The notes under the pieces are model-generated. The model was not told the DNA's origin. It worked only from the letters and a program-made list of their open reading frames with translations, and made no database searches. This document shows positions 25,174 to 35,000 of a stretch of DNA of 64,000 nucleotides, piece after piece. Made by a program: the position numbers and the translations under genes. How positions within the stretch are numbered: position 1 is the first letter of the stretch; each line of letters opens with the position of its first letter. Location: NCBI GenBank assembly GCA_963721385.1, contig CAVRJB010000013.1, positions 620,001-684,000 of the forward strand. The letters are read 5' to 3'. The DNA is from DAOMFB01 sp963721385. GTDB taxonomy: Bacteria; Acidobacteriota; Thermoanaerobaculia; UBA5066.

Positions 25174-25997
25174 TGCGCCGGCCCGGATGGAAGCGTCTCG
25201 TCCGCCACAGTTACCGCCTCGGTGTCCGATGGCTCACGACGGGCCGCCGTCAAGGGTGGCGCGGGGCGCGCGGCGGGTTGAACCGTCTCCTCGTGCCGCT
25301 CGATCCCTGGCGATTCTACGAGCTCGGCCGCATCGCTGACGAGCCGTTCTCGGGCCGCTGCCTCGACGTCGCGAGCCCCAAGCTCCTCCCGAGCCTCCTC
25401 GCGGCCGAGGGACAGGGCATGTGGATCGCGATCGACCTTCTTTCAGAGGAGATCGATCGCTGGAGGATCCTCGACCCTTCGCTCAACCTCGAGGTGCAGG
25501 ACGCCCGGTCCCTTCCCTGGCCCGACGCCAGCTTCGACCGCGCTCTTTGCGTCTCGGTCGTCGAGCACATCGCGGGAGACGGAGACGCCGCGGCGATGGC
25601 GGAAATCTGGCGCGTCCTCGCGTCGGGTGGTCTCCTCCACCTGACGACGAACGTCGCCCGGCGGCCGAACGAACTCTGGGCGAAGCACCGCGACTGGGGG
25701 GAGGTGCAGGAGGAGCGCGACGGGCAAGTCTTCTTCGAGCGGCACTACGATCCCGAGACGGTTGTGGAGCGGCTTCTCGCGCGGCCCTGGGAGGTCGTTC
25801 GCCGCGAGTGGGTCGCCGAGCGGCGCCCTTGGATTGCGGAGGTCTTCTACGGCCTCCGCCCGGCCTCCTATATCGTCGGAGGACTTCTCCGCTTCATCTG
25901 CCCGCGCAATTTCCGGGTTTCGGACTCTCCGGACGTCCTCCCGCAGACGGGGCACGGCGTCGTCTATCTGCAACTCCGGAAGCCGCAAGCCGTTTGA
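25170..25997 (+). CDS. Class I SAM-dependent methyltransferase (Methyltransf_11 type)
   Basis: 275 aa, start ATG 25170 overlapping the GT2 stop (a second ATG follows directly). Motif I is weak (RCLDVASPKLLPSLL), followed by WIAIDLLSEEIDRW, LEVQDARSLPWPDASFDRALCVSVVEHI and a GGLLHLTTNV motif. The VVEHI segment is typical for small-molecule or sugar methyltransferases of this superfamily. Convergent with the EamA-like gene. Target unknown; the location suggests a glycan or lipid. Confidence 0.85.
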   Translation: MMRRPGWKRLVRHSYRLGVRWLTTGRRQGWRGARGGLNRLLVPLDPWRFYELGRIADEPFSGRCLDVASPKLLPSLLAAEGQGMWIAIDLLSEEIDRWRILDPSLNLEVQDARSLPWPDASFDRALCVSVVEHIAGDGDAAAMAEIWRVLASGGLLHLTTNVARRPNELWAKHRDWGEVQEERDGQVFFERHYDPETVVERLLARPWEVVRREWVAERRPWIAEVFYGLRPASYIVGGLLRFICPRNFRVSDSPDVLPQTGHGVVYLQLRKPQAV

Positions 25998-26008
25998 GCG
26001 CGCCGCTG

Positions 26009-26413
26009 TCAGCCCTCTCGCGTCAGCAAGAAGATGCCGACAACGATCAGGGAGACGCCGGCCCAGCGCGCGAACGACACGGTTTCATTGAGAAAGACCC
26101 GGGACGCGAGAAGAAGCAGGACGAAATAGATCCCGGTGACGACCGGCGATGCGAGGCTGATTTCGAGCCGGGTCAGCGCGAGGAGCCAAACCAGCCCCGT
26201 CACGGCGCCAACCGCGTAGCCGGCCAGAACGGCAGGCGTCGTGAAGATTCGCGCCAGGAGCACCGCGAAACCGTCGACGCTGAAGGTTATCGGGCCTCCG
26301 CGGGTGATACCGCTCTTGAGGAGAAGCTGGTTCGTGCAGGTCAGCGCCGCCACCAACAGCAGGAGGAGTCCATGGCCCGCCAGCCGACTGGCGAATGGGT
26401 CGAAGGTCTTCAT
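26009..26413 (-). CDS. EamA/small multidrug resistance-type membrane protein
   Basis: 134 aa with four hydrophobic segments (HGLLLLLVAALTCTNQLLL, FTTPAVLAGYAVGAVTGLVWLLAL, VVTGIYFVLLLLASRVFL, WAGVSLIVVGIFLL), the size and pattern of EmrE and of ArnE/ArnF half-flippases. In a glycan cluster the ArnEF-like role, flipping an undecaprenyl-linked sugar, is more likely than drug export; this is inference. Last gene of the minus-strand run beginning at 30969. Confidence 0.82.
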   Translation of the reverse strand: MKTFDPFASRLAGHGLLLLLVAALTCTNQLLLKSGITRGGPITFSVDGFAVLLARIFTTPAVLAGYAVGAVTGLVWLLALTRLEISLASPVVTGIYFVLLLLASRVFLNETVSFARWAGVSLIVVGIFLLTREG

Positions 26414-26486
26414 CGTTTCCTCCGTCGAAGCCCGAGGGTCCTGACGCCTGAAGAATTCAGGACGAGCGTGAAAAGTCCGAGCCCGA

Positions 26487-27212
26487 TCATGTCGGTCGAC
26501 GCCGGACGAACAGCTTGTCCGCCTCGACGGGCAGCCCGTCTTCCTCGAGCTCGTTCAGGGTCCCCGCCTCCTCGAAGCCGCGAGCGGCCAGGAGGGACCG
26601 AAGGGACTCGTAGGAGCCGGACGGGCCGTAGCTCACTTCGAGGAGGACGGCCGAGCAGCGTGTCCACAGGGGTCCCATGCCTTCGAGCGCTTCGGCCTCG
26701 GCCCCTTGCAGGTCCAGCTTCACGAGAATCAGTTCGCCCGTGACGCCGATCCCGTCGAGACGGACCGCATCCACTTCCCACGACGGCCGTCCGGGGACGG
26801 ACTCGAGCGCGACGCTGCACGACGTCGTCGCGTCCATTGGCTGGGAAAGCCGGAGCCGGCCCGGCGCCTTCCACAAGGCGGCCTCGACGACGCGAAAGCC
26901 GTTCCGGCGCAGGATCCGGGCTGAGGGGGGGTGAGGCTCGACGCAGATGAGGGGAACGCCGGGGCACGTGTCGCGCACGGCGAACGCGAATTCGCCGACG
27001 GCCGCGCCGCCGTCCACGACGGAGTCGAAGCCGCCCGTGCGCAGGAGGTGCCGGACCCTGGCGTGCCGGAGAAAGACCTTCGAGGCCCGCGCGAGGATCG
27101 AGGCCAGGGGCCCGACCCGGAACGTTGCCCCGAGCAGAGTGAGTCCGAGCCGGTAGAGCGCAAGCTGGCGGCGCGTGCGCGCCCCGCCTTCGGGGGCGGA
27201 CGGCTTCGTCAT
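26487..27212 (-). CDS. FkbM-family methyltransferase
   Basis: 241 aa, intact, unlike the FkbM gene at 21820. SAM-binding FDSVVDGGAAVGEFAFAV, acidic strand end LICVEPHPPSARIL, and the FkbM signature ILVKLDLQGAEAEALEGM. Probably O-methylates a sugar or lipid. The ATG at 27212 overlaps the glycosyltransferase stop (ATGA). Confidence 0.88.
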   Translation of the reverse strand: MTKPSAPEGGARTRRQLALYRLGLTLLGATFRVGPLASILARASKVFLRHARVRHLLRTGGFDSVVDGGAAVGEFAFAVRDTCPGVPLICVEPHPPSARILRRNGFRVVEAALWKAPGRLRLSQPMDATTSCSVALESVPGRPSWEVDAVRLDGIGVTGELILVKLDLQGAEAEALEGMGPLWTRCSAVLLEVSYGPSGSYESLRSLLAARGFEEAGTLNELEEDGLPVEADKLFVRRRPT

Positions 27213-28234
27213 GCGGCTCCCCGGGCCAGGCCGCCGATGAAGTCCGCGAGATCCGGGAGGTGGCGGTGAAAGTCCGAGGCTTCGGCGGCGCGCTTCTCCT
27301 CCTCCATGTCGTCGGCCAGGCCGGAGAAGAGAATCTCGCGGCCCGTCGCCCGGGCATTCCAGAATTTGGAAGGGAAGACGGCGTCAGGGATGGACGGGTG
27401 GCCGGCGACGAGATGCACCTCGGCCTCCCAGTACGAGCGGACGAGATCCCCGGGTTGCGTCAGCGGAGGCCCCACGTGGATCCAGTCCGGAAGTCGTGCG
27501 AGACCGGGGCCGTCGCCCTGGACGGTGATCTCGAACCCCTCTCGGGCCAGCTTCTCGCAGAGCGCGAGAAAGCTCGGCAGGTGGTGGCCCCACCCGAGGT
27601 TTCCGGAGTAGAGCGCGGTTCCCGGGCGAAACGGACGGGGCTCCCCGAGGTCGAGGGTCGGCCAGTTCCGGAGGACCCGCGCATTCGCGCCATGGTAGCC
27701 GAGGTTCCCGGCGGCCTTCACGACCCAATCCCATTCCGCGAGGCGCGAGCGCCACGCCGCTGAAAAGCGCCGGCGGAGCGGGGTCGGGAAATCGACGACG
27801 CCCCGGATCAGCTCGGGATAGAAGTCCTGCAGCCAGTAGACGCCGCGCGCGCCCTTCCTCCGGATCTGGCGAATGAGACCGATCGTCGTCGGCGGCGCGC
27901 TCGTCACGACGACGACGTCCTCCGGAGAGACGGAGCGCGCGATCTCCGACGCAAACGCGCGCCTCACGGATTCGTACTCGAGCGCCGTCGAGAGGAGGTG
28001 GCCCCTCTTCCCTTCGCGGTGCGCGACGCGCTCGATCGACGTGACGGGCGCAGGCCGCTCGCCCGGGCGGTACGTCCCCGTGCCGCCGACGAGCCGTACC
28101 GCGACGCCGGCGCGCGCGAGGGCGTCCGCCAGCTGCTCGGCGTAGATTCCCGTGGGCGCGTCGTCCGGCCACAGATACTGCGAAAGGACGTGGACGACGA
28201 CGCCCCGCGGCCCCGGTGAGGGCTCCGGCCTCAT
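27209..28234 (-). CDS. Glycosyltransferase family 4-like (WcaI/GT-B type)
   Basis: 341 aa. N-terminus VVVHVLSQYLWPDDAPTGIYAEQLADALARAGVAVRLVGG matches WcaI-like GT4 enzymes; the C-terminal GT-B nucleotide domain shows ALYSGNLGWGHHLPSFL and ITVQGDGPGLARLP, with the late acidic region VFPSKFWNARATGREILFSG in place of the usual EPxGxxxxE. Transfers a sugar from a nucleotide donor to a glycan lipid. Start and stop both overlap neighbouring genes by 4 bp. Confidence 0.88.
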   Translation of the reverse strand: MRPEPSPGPRGVVVHVLSQYLWPDDAPTGIYAEQLADALARAGVAVRLVGGTGTYRPGERPAPVTSIERVAHREGKRGHLLSTALEYESVRRAFASEIARSVSPEDVVVVTSAPPTTIGLIRQIRRKGARGVYWLQDFYPELIRGVVDFPTPLRRRFSAAWRSRLAEWDWVVKAAGNLGYHGANARVLRNWPTLDLGEPRPFRPGTALYSGNLGWGHHLPSFLALCEKLAREGFEITVQGDGPGLARLPDWIHVGPPLTQPGDLVRSYWEAEVHLVAGHPSIPDAVFPSKFWNARATGREILFSGLADDMEEEKRAAEASDFHRHLPDLADFIGGLARGAA

Positions 28235-29256
28235 CCCCGGAAGCTGCGGAGCTGGACCTGCCACGCCTCCCGACGGTGCCGGAGCCCCGATTCCAGCATG
28301 ACGCCCGTGAGGAGCGAGAAGAGCGCGAGGTTCATCAGGGCCGCGGCGAGGATGGCGAGCGGAAAGTGCCCGACCATGTGCGTCGCGGCGTACTCCCGGA
28401 TCGGGACGATGCCTGCGGTGAGACCGGCCAGAAAGAAACAGGCCGACACGGCGCCGAAAAAGAAGAACGGCTTGTAATCGCGAAAGAGGACGAAGATGAG
28501 GTGCAGGATCCGGAAACCGTCCCGAAGCGTCCGGAGCTTCGAACTCGTTCCCGCCGCGCGCTCCCGGAACGGCACCGGGGCCTCGGACAGCCGGAAGCCC
28601 TTCTCGACGGCCTGGATGGTCAACTCCGTCTCCAGCTCGAAGCCCCGAAAGAGCACCGGGACGTTGCGGTAGAAACGCTTCGAGAACAGGCGCAGTCCCG
28701 AGAAGAGGTCGCGCGGCGAGTGCGAGAAGACGAAACGCATCGCCTGGGCGAACAGCCACGACCCGAGGCGATGAAAAGGGCGGAACGGGCGGCTCTCCTG
28801 CGAGGGCGTCCGGATCCCGGTGACCATGTCGACCGGGTCGGCGAGAAAGGCCTCGAGGAGGCGCCGGGCCCCCTCGGCGGGGTAGCTTCCGTCGCCGTCG
28901 ACCATGACGACGACATCCGAGTCGAGCTCGGAAAACGCCGTCGAGACCGCCTGGCCCTTTCCCCGCCGGGTCTCGAGAAGGACTTCGGCTCCCGCTGCGC
29001 GGGCGCGGATCTGGGTCTCGTCAACCGAGCCGTTGTCGACGACGAGAATGCGGGCCGCCGGAAACGCGTCACGAAACTCGCTGACGACGTCCGCGACGGC
29101 CTGTTCCTCGTTCAGGCACGGGATCAGAACGGAAACGCTGGGCTCCCGCAGATCTCCGCGCACCAGCCCGCGAGGTGTGCCGAGAGAACCGCCCGCTGAG
29201 GTCGCCATGATGAGCGAGTTGATTCTAGCGTCCGGAGGAAGCGGAACGCCCGTCAC
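28231..29256 (-). CDS. Dolichyl-phosphate mannosyltransferase-like GT2 with membrane anchor
   Basis: 341 aa if GTG 29256 is used (GTGA overlap with the upstream stop); ATG 29208, giving 325 aa, is an alternative and closer to the usual start of the domain at VSVLIPCLNEEQAVADVV. DxD-like VVVMVDGDGSYP is present, and SGLRLFSKRFYRNVPVLFRGFELETELTIQA is typical of polyprenyl-phosphate sugar synthases. Two C-terminal membrane segments (FFFFGAVSACFFLAGLTAGI, FPLAILAAALMNLALFSLLTG). It probably makes an undecaprenyl-phosphate sugar used by the adjacent GT-C-like membrane enzyme. Confidence 0.88.
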   Translation of the reverse strand: MTGVPLPPDARINSLIMATSAGGSLGTPRGLVRGDLREPSVSVLIPCLNEEQAVADVVSEFRDAFPAARILVVDNGSVDETQIRARAAGAEVLLETRRGKGQAVSTAFSELDSDVVVMVDGDGSYPAEGARRLLEAFLADPVDMVTGIRTPSQESRPFRPFHRLGSWLFAQAMRFVFSHSPRDLFSGLRLFSKRFYRNVPVLFRGFELETELTIQAVEKGFRLSEAPVPFRERAAGTSSKLRTLRDGFRILHLIFVLFRDYKPFFFFGAVSACFFLAGLTAGIVPIREYAATHMVGHFPLAILAAALMNLALFSLLTGVMLESGLRHRREAWQVQLRSFRG

Positions 29257-30969
29257 TCGTAGACGGAAGCAAAGAGATCGTAGGGGGGCGCTGGGGGAGG
29301 AAGAGACCCCGGGAGACTCGCCACGGCCGGGAGGAGCCAGCGCGGCTCCACGGCGGGTGAGGGCACTCTCCCGATCCGGTGCGGACCCTCATCGAGATGC
29401 ACGGTGCCGGACACTTCCATGCCGTCCACCCGGAACAGGCCGGCGACGGGCCGCCCGTCCCGGTCCCAAAGGCGGTAAGAGCCCGGCCACCGGTTCTCGA
29501 AGGAGACCTCTCCCGAGACCGGCAGCGTGGCGCCGGAAAGGAGGACATTCCGGTGGACGCGCACGTAGGAGGGCTCGAGGAAGGGGCGCAGCGGTTCCCG
29601 CGCAGCGTCCACGCGGTAGTTATCGATCCAGAGCTTCGGCCGCCCCTCGAAGGTCTCCTCGATCTCCCGAACATCCCCGTGCGCGGCGTTTTCCCGGACC
29701 CGGGCGAGGATCATGGCCTCCCATGAAACGAAAGCCGACATGTGCCGTGTCGGCACCATCCCGACGGCGTCGAAATACCGGTCGTTGCGGCCGAGCAGCG
29801 ACTCGGCCACGGCCGTGACCTCGTTCTGGGCCCGGTTGTCGATCCGGAAGTACTCGAGATTCCTCGGGATCGACATGGCCAGAAGCGAGAGAGCGACCGC
29901 CGTCAGGGACCGGGCGGAGACTCCGGCGCGGCTCGCGACGAACCGGAGTGCCTCGGAAGCCCAGAGCGAGAGAAACGGCAGGGCCATCACGAAGGCGTAC
30001 GGCCAGGGCTGGTTGTGCCGGAAGACGAGGAAACCGACGACCAGCGTCGACGTCGCCGCGAAGCGCACCCGGGGTGACTGTTCCCTCCACGTTCCCGCGA
30101 CGGCGAGAAGCCCAAGTGCGCAGAGGGTATAGGGCACCGGATTCCTCTCGAGGGTCTGCCGGACGAATCGTCCGATGTCGGCGTAGTGCGGGTTATTGCC
30201 GAGGGGGGCGAAACGCAACGGGCTTTCGAAGACCATCCGGATCACGCCGACGAAGTCGCGCCCGCCGAACCAGCCGGCGTAGGCGAGGAGTGCGGCCGAG
30301 GCTCCGAGCGCGAAAGCGGCTGCGCGGCCGACCGAGCGCCGCAGCCCTGCCCGGGTCGTCTCGGAGGCGACGATCCCCGCGGCGAGAGCGACCAACGCGT
30401 AGACCGCCTTCTGGGTGCTGAGAAACGCCGCGCCGGCGAGGACGCCCGCCAGGAAGGCTCCGGCGGCGACGGAAGCCCCCGTCAGCAGCGTAGAGGGCAG
30501 CCATCCCAAAGAAGACCGCTACGGTGTCGGATCGGACGTTGAACGCCCGCTCCATGAAGTTCGAGAAGGAGAGGAGCGTCGCGACGGCGAACAGCGCTTC
30601 CAGGACGCTGCGCCCGAGGCGACGGGAAACGCCGTACGTCAGAGCCGCCGTCGCGAGAGCCAGAAGGGCCCCCTCGAGACGGGCGCAGATCATCAGGCCG
30701 ACGGCGCTGTCACTGAGGCGATGGGCAACGTCGAAGACGTAGACGTACAGGACGGTCTTGATCGGGTCGATTCCCCGATAGAAGCCCTCCGGGATCTTCA
30801 GCGCATAGCTGGCCTGCGTGTACTCGTCCATCGTGTACCTGCTGTTCAAGGCGAGGCCCACGAAGAGAATGACCTTGAGCAGGAGAAATAGCGCCAGGGG
30901 CAGCTCCAGCCGGAGCCCGGCCCTGCCGGCACCGTCCTTCGCGGGAGTCACCTTCGAAGGGTAGCGCAC
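29253..30969 (-). pseudogene. Polytopic membrane glycosyltransferase (GT39/ArnT-like), frame broken near 30495
   Basis: GTG 30969 opens a frame with LPLALFLLLKVILFVGLALNSRYTMDEYTQASYALKIPEGFYRGIDP, the acidic first loop (MDEY) typical of GT-C enzymes, reaching FFGMAALY. At about 30490-30500 the frame shifts by one base and continues as LLTGASVAAGAFLAGVLAGAAFLSTQKAVYALVALAAGI through about ten hydrophobic segments to a soluble C-terminal domain ending at 29253. Together they would give about 570 aa, right for this class. Probably transfers the sugar supplied by the DPM1-like enzyme with which it overlaps. Either truncated in nature or an indel in the assembly. Confidence 0.8.
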
Positions 30970-30995
30970 AGGCCGGCCAGGAACCCGTCGCTAGA

Positions 30996-31571
30996 ATGAA
31001 CCGGCCCGATGGAAGCCGCTCCCCCCGCCTCGCCCTCCTCGACCGCGACGGGACGATCATCGTCGAGAGGGGCTTTCCGAAGGACCGGGACGAGGTCGAG
31101 CTGATCCCCGGCTCGGCGGCGGCGATCCGGCGGCTCCGTTCGCTCGGGCTCCGCGCCGTCGTCGTTTCGAACCAGTCGGGGATCGGGCGCGGTCTCCTGA
31201 CGGAAAGCGACGTCGAGCGGGTGAACGCGCGTCTCCTCGAGCTCCTCGCCGCGGAAGGGACGACGCTCGACGCGATCTACTACTGCCCGCACGCTCCGGG
31301 AGAGGGTTGCGCGTGCCGAAAGCCGCATCGGACCCTCCCCGACCGGGCCGCGGCGGCGTTCGGGGCGGACCTCGCGCGCTCCTTCTTCGTCGGCGACAAG
31401 AAGGACGATGTCGAGGCGGGGCGAAACGTCGGGGCAACGACGTTCCTCGTCCGGACGGGCTACGGCGTGCAGCAGACCTTCCCCGACGGGCTCGGCCCCG
31501 ACTTCACGGTCGCAGATCTGGCCGAGGCCGCCTCGAAGATCGAGGACCTGCTCCGCGCGAGAAACGCCTGA
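30996..31571 (+). CDS. gmhB: D-glycero-beta-D-manno-heptose-1,7-bisphosphate 7-phosphatase (HAD family)
   Basis: 191 aa. HAD motif I LLDRDGTIIVERG (DxDGT), motif II VVSNQSGIGRG, the GmhB Zn site built from CPHAPGEGCACRKP, and motif IV FVGDKKDDVEAG. Removes the 7-phosphate in ADP-heptose synthesis for the lipopolysaccharide core. Divergent from the membrane glycosyltransferase (26 bp between starts). Other heptose genes are not in this window. Confidence 0.92.
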   Translation: MNRPDGSRSPRLALLDRDGTIIVERGFPKDRDEVELIPGSAAAIRRLRSLGLRAVVVSNQSGIGRGLLTESDVERVNARLLELLAAEGTTLDAIYYCPHAPGEGCACRKPHRTLPDRAAAAFGADLARSFFVGDKKDDVEAGRNVGATTFLVRTGYGVQQTFPDGLGPDFTVADLAEAASKIEDLLRARNA

Positions 31572-31579
31572 AAAGAAAC

Positions 31580-31603
31580 CGGCCCGGCGTTTCCGCCGGG
31601 CCG
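31580..31603 (-). terminator. Intrinsic terminator after groEL (minus strand)
   Basis: Perfect 10-bp stem CGGCCCGGCG / CGCCGGGCCG with a four-base loop; on the minus strand GTTTCTTTTC follows. On the plus strand it can also end gmhB transcripts, whose stop is 9 bp away, but there it lacks a T run. Confidence 0.8.
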
Positions 31604-31633
31604 CTGAAATAAGACAGCTGGGGGAGGGGTGCG

Positions 31634-31678
31634 GGGAGGCCCGGTTTCCAGCCGCCCTCGGCGGCTGGGGCCTCCCCG
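31634..31678. other. Large nested hairpin directly after groEL stop
   Basis: Outer stem GGGGAGGCC / GGCCTCCCC and inner stem CCAGCCGCC / GGCGGCTGG with a CTC loop, separated by a small asymmetric bulge. No T run. It may protect the groESL transcript 3' end or assist the following terminator. Confidence 0.6.
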
Positions 31679-31684
31679 AGCAAA

Positions 31685-33325
<1,641 letters not shown>

Positions 33326-33338
33326 GTTCCCTTACCCC

Positions 33339-33635
33339 TTACTTTCCAGACTCGATGATGGCGAGAACTTCGTCCTCGCGGAGGATGAGAAGCTCGTCTT
33401 CGTCGATCTTGATCTCGGTGCCGGCGTACTTGCCGATCAGGATCCGGTCGCCCTTCTTGACGTCGAGCGGAATCCGCTTCCCTTTGTCGTCGAACTTACC
33501 CTCGCCGACGGCCTGTACCATGGCCTCCATCGGCTTCTCCTTGGCGGTGTCGGGGATGATGATGCCGCCGCGAAGCTGCTCTTTCGGCTCCACGCGCTTC
33601 ACCATGATCCGGTCATAGAGAGGACGAATCTTCAT
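33339..33635 (-). CDS. groES: Co-chaperonin GroES
   Basis: 98 aa. IRPLYDRIMVKRVEPKEQLRGGIIIPDTAKEKP with the mobile loop, and a C-terminal EDEVLAIIES. AAGGAG precedes the ATG at 33635. Heptameric lid of GroEL. Confidence 0.98.
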   Translation of the reverse strand: MKIRPLYDRIMVKRVEPKEQLRGGIIIPDTAKEKPMEAMVQAVGEGKFDDKGKRIPLDVKKGDRILIGKYAGTEIKIDEDELLILREDEVLAIIESGK

Positions 33636-33717
33636 TTCGGGCTCCTTCCGGGTGTTTCGGCCGGCCTCTCGGGACGGCTCGTTGAGGTTTCCGCTTGACC
33701 CTCGCGCCGGCGCGTTG

Positions 33718-33744
33718 TTAGCAGTCGCGCCAGACGAGTGCCAG
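33718..33744 (-). promoter_or_regulatory. CIRCE operator (HrcA binding site) of groESL
   Basis: On the coding strand CTGGCACTC, nine bases, GACTGCTAA. The half-sites match the CIRCE consensus TTAGCACTC / GAGTGCTAA at 7/9 and 8/9 positions with the canonical 9-bp spacer. It begins 2 bp after the -10 box, where repressor would block initiation. Confidence 0.9.
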
Positions 33745-33746
33745 CC

Positions 33747-33775
33747 AATATAGAAGCAGTTTCAGAATCTGTCAA
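33747..33775 (-). promoter_or_regulatory. Sigma-70 promoter of groESL
   Basis: Minus strand: -35 TTGACA (33770-33775), 17-bp spacer, -10 TATATT (33747-33752). One of the best promoter matches in the window. Confidence 0.88.
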
Positions 33776-33818
33776 TGAGACCAGCAGATTTCACGTAAAC
33801 TATTGATTCTACGGAGAA

Positions 33819-34979
33819 TTACTCGCGCGAGAACTCCGCGAGAGTGAACGCAAGAAACCTCTTCTGGTCGTCGGTCAGTTCCGGAAAGACGGGCAGGGCG
33901 ATCGATTCGCTCGCCGCCTTTTCCGATTCCGGGAACGTTCCTTTGGGGAGGCCGAGATAGGCGAAGCACTCCTGCTCGTGGAGCGAGACCGGGTAGTAGA
34001 CCGCGTGGCCGATCTGCCGCTCGGCGAGCCGTTGCTTCAGCGCCTCGCGCCTTCCCTTCCCGACGCGCGCGACGAACTGGTTGTAGACGTGGAACCGGCC
34101 CGGCGCCTCGCGCGGGAAGGACAACCCTCCCTTTTCGTACGGCCGCCCGCCGTATTCGCCGAAGAGGGCTTCGATCTCCCGGGCGTTCTTTCGTCGCCCC
34201 TCCGCCCAGCCGTCGAGGTGCGGGAGCTTCACGTGGAGGATCGCCGCCTGGAGCGCGTCGAGGCGGAAGTTCCCGCCGACGAACTTGTGGTGGTACCGCG
34301 ACGTCTCGCCGTGCATCCGCATCGCGCGGAGCGTCCCGGCCGTGGCGTCGTCGTCCGTCGTCACCATTCCGCCGTCCCCGAAGCCGCCGAGGTTCTTCGA
34401 CGGGAAGAACGAGAAGCAGCCGAACGCCCCCATCGCGCCGGCCTTTCTTCCCTTGTAGGCCGCGCCGAGGGACTGGCAGGCGTCCTCGATCACGGGAATC
34501 CCCTTCCGACTCGCCACGTCGAGAATCGGATCCATGTCGGCCGACTGGCCGAAGAGGTGGACGGGCTGGATCGCCTTCGTTTTCGGCGTGATCGCCTTCG
34601 CGAGCTTTCCGGGGTCGACGTTGAAGGTCTCGGGGTCGATGTCGCAGAAGACGGGTCGCGCGCCGAGCCGCGCGACGGCGCCGGCCGAGGAGAAGAACGT
34701 GTAGGGCGACGTCACGACGTCGTCTCCCGGTCCGACGCGGAGCGCCATCATCGCGGCGAGCTGCGCGTCGGTCCCCGACGACATTCCGACCGCGTGCTTT
34801 GCGCCGACGTAGGCGGCGACCGCCTTCTCAAAAGCCTCGACGCGCGGGCCGAGAATGAACATCTGGCTCTCGAAGAGCTCGTCGGCGACCCGCCTCGCCT
34901 CGTCGCGAATCTGCGCGTACTGCTTCTTCAGGTCGAGGAGAGGGACGGAGACGGCGGGAGGAGCGGTCACGGAGGACAT
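33819..34979 (-). CDS. DegT/DnrJ/EryC1/StrS-family aminotransferase
   Basis: 386 aa. Sugar aminotransferase features: HAVGMSSGTDAQLAAMMAL, EDACQSLGAAYKGRKAG, PLP Lys in FSFFPSKNLGGFGDGGMV and the Gly-rich NFRLDALQAAILHVKL. Transfers an amino group to a nucleotide keto-sugar, as needed for amino sugars in O-antigen or glycans. Follows the AI-2E-type permease by 21 bp in a minus-strand operon of otherwise unrelated functions. Confidence 0.93.
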   Translation of the reverse strand: MSSVTAPPAVSVPLLDLKKQYAQIRDEARRVADELFESQMFILGPRVEAFEKAVAAYVGAKHAVGMSSGTDAQLAAMMALRVGPGDDVVTSPYTFFSSAGAVARLGARPVFCDIDPETFNVDPGKLAKAITPKTKAIQPVHLFGQSADMDPILDVASRKGIPVIEDACQSLGAAYKGRKAGAMGAFGCFSFFPSKNLGGFGDGGMVTTDDDATAGTLRAMRMHGETSRYHHKFVGGNFRLDALQAAILHVKLPHLDGWAEGRRKNAREIEALFGEYGGRPYEKGGLSFPREAPGRFHVYNQFVARVGKGRREALKQRLAERQIGHAVYYPVSLHEQECFAYLGLPKGTFPESEKAASESIALPVFPELTDDQKRFLAFTLAEFSRE

Positions 34980-35000
34980 GGCGGCGGGGAGGATATCCCC

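Noticed and set aside
21820..31571. Glycan cluster as a horizontally acquired island
   Set aside because: No integrase, tRNA or attachment repeats, and GC and codon use look like the rest of the window; the frame breaks alone are not evidence of transfer.
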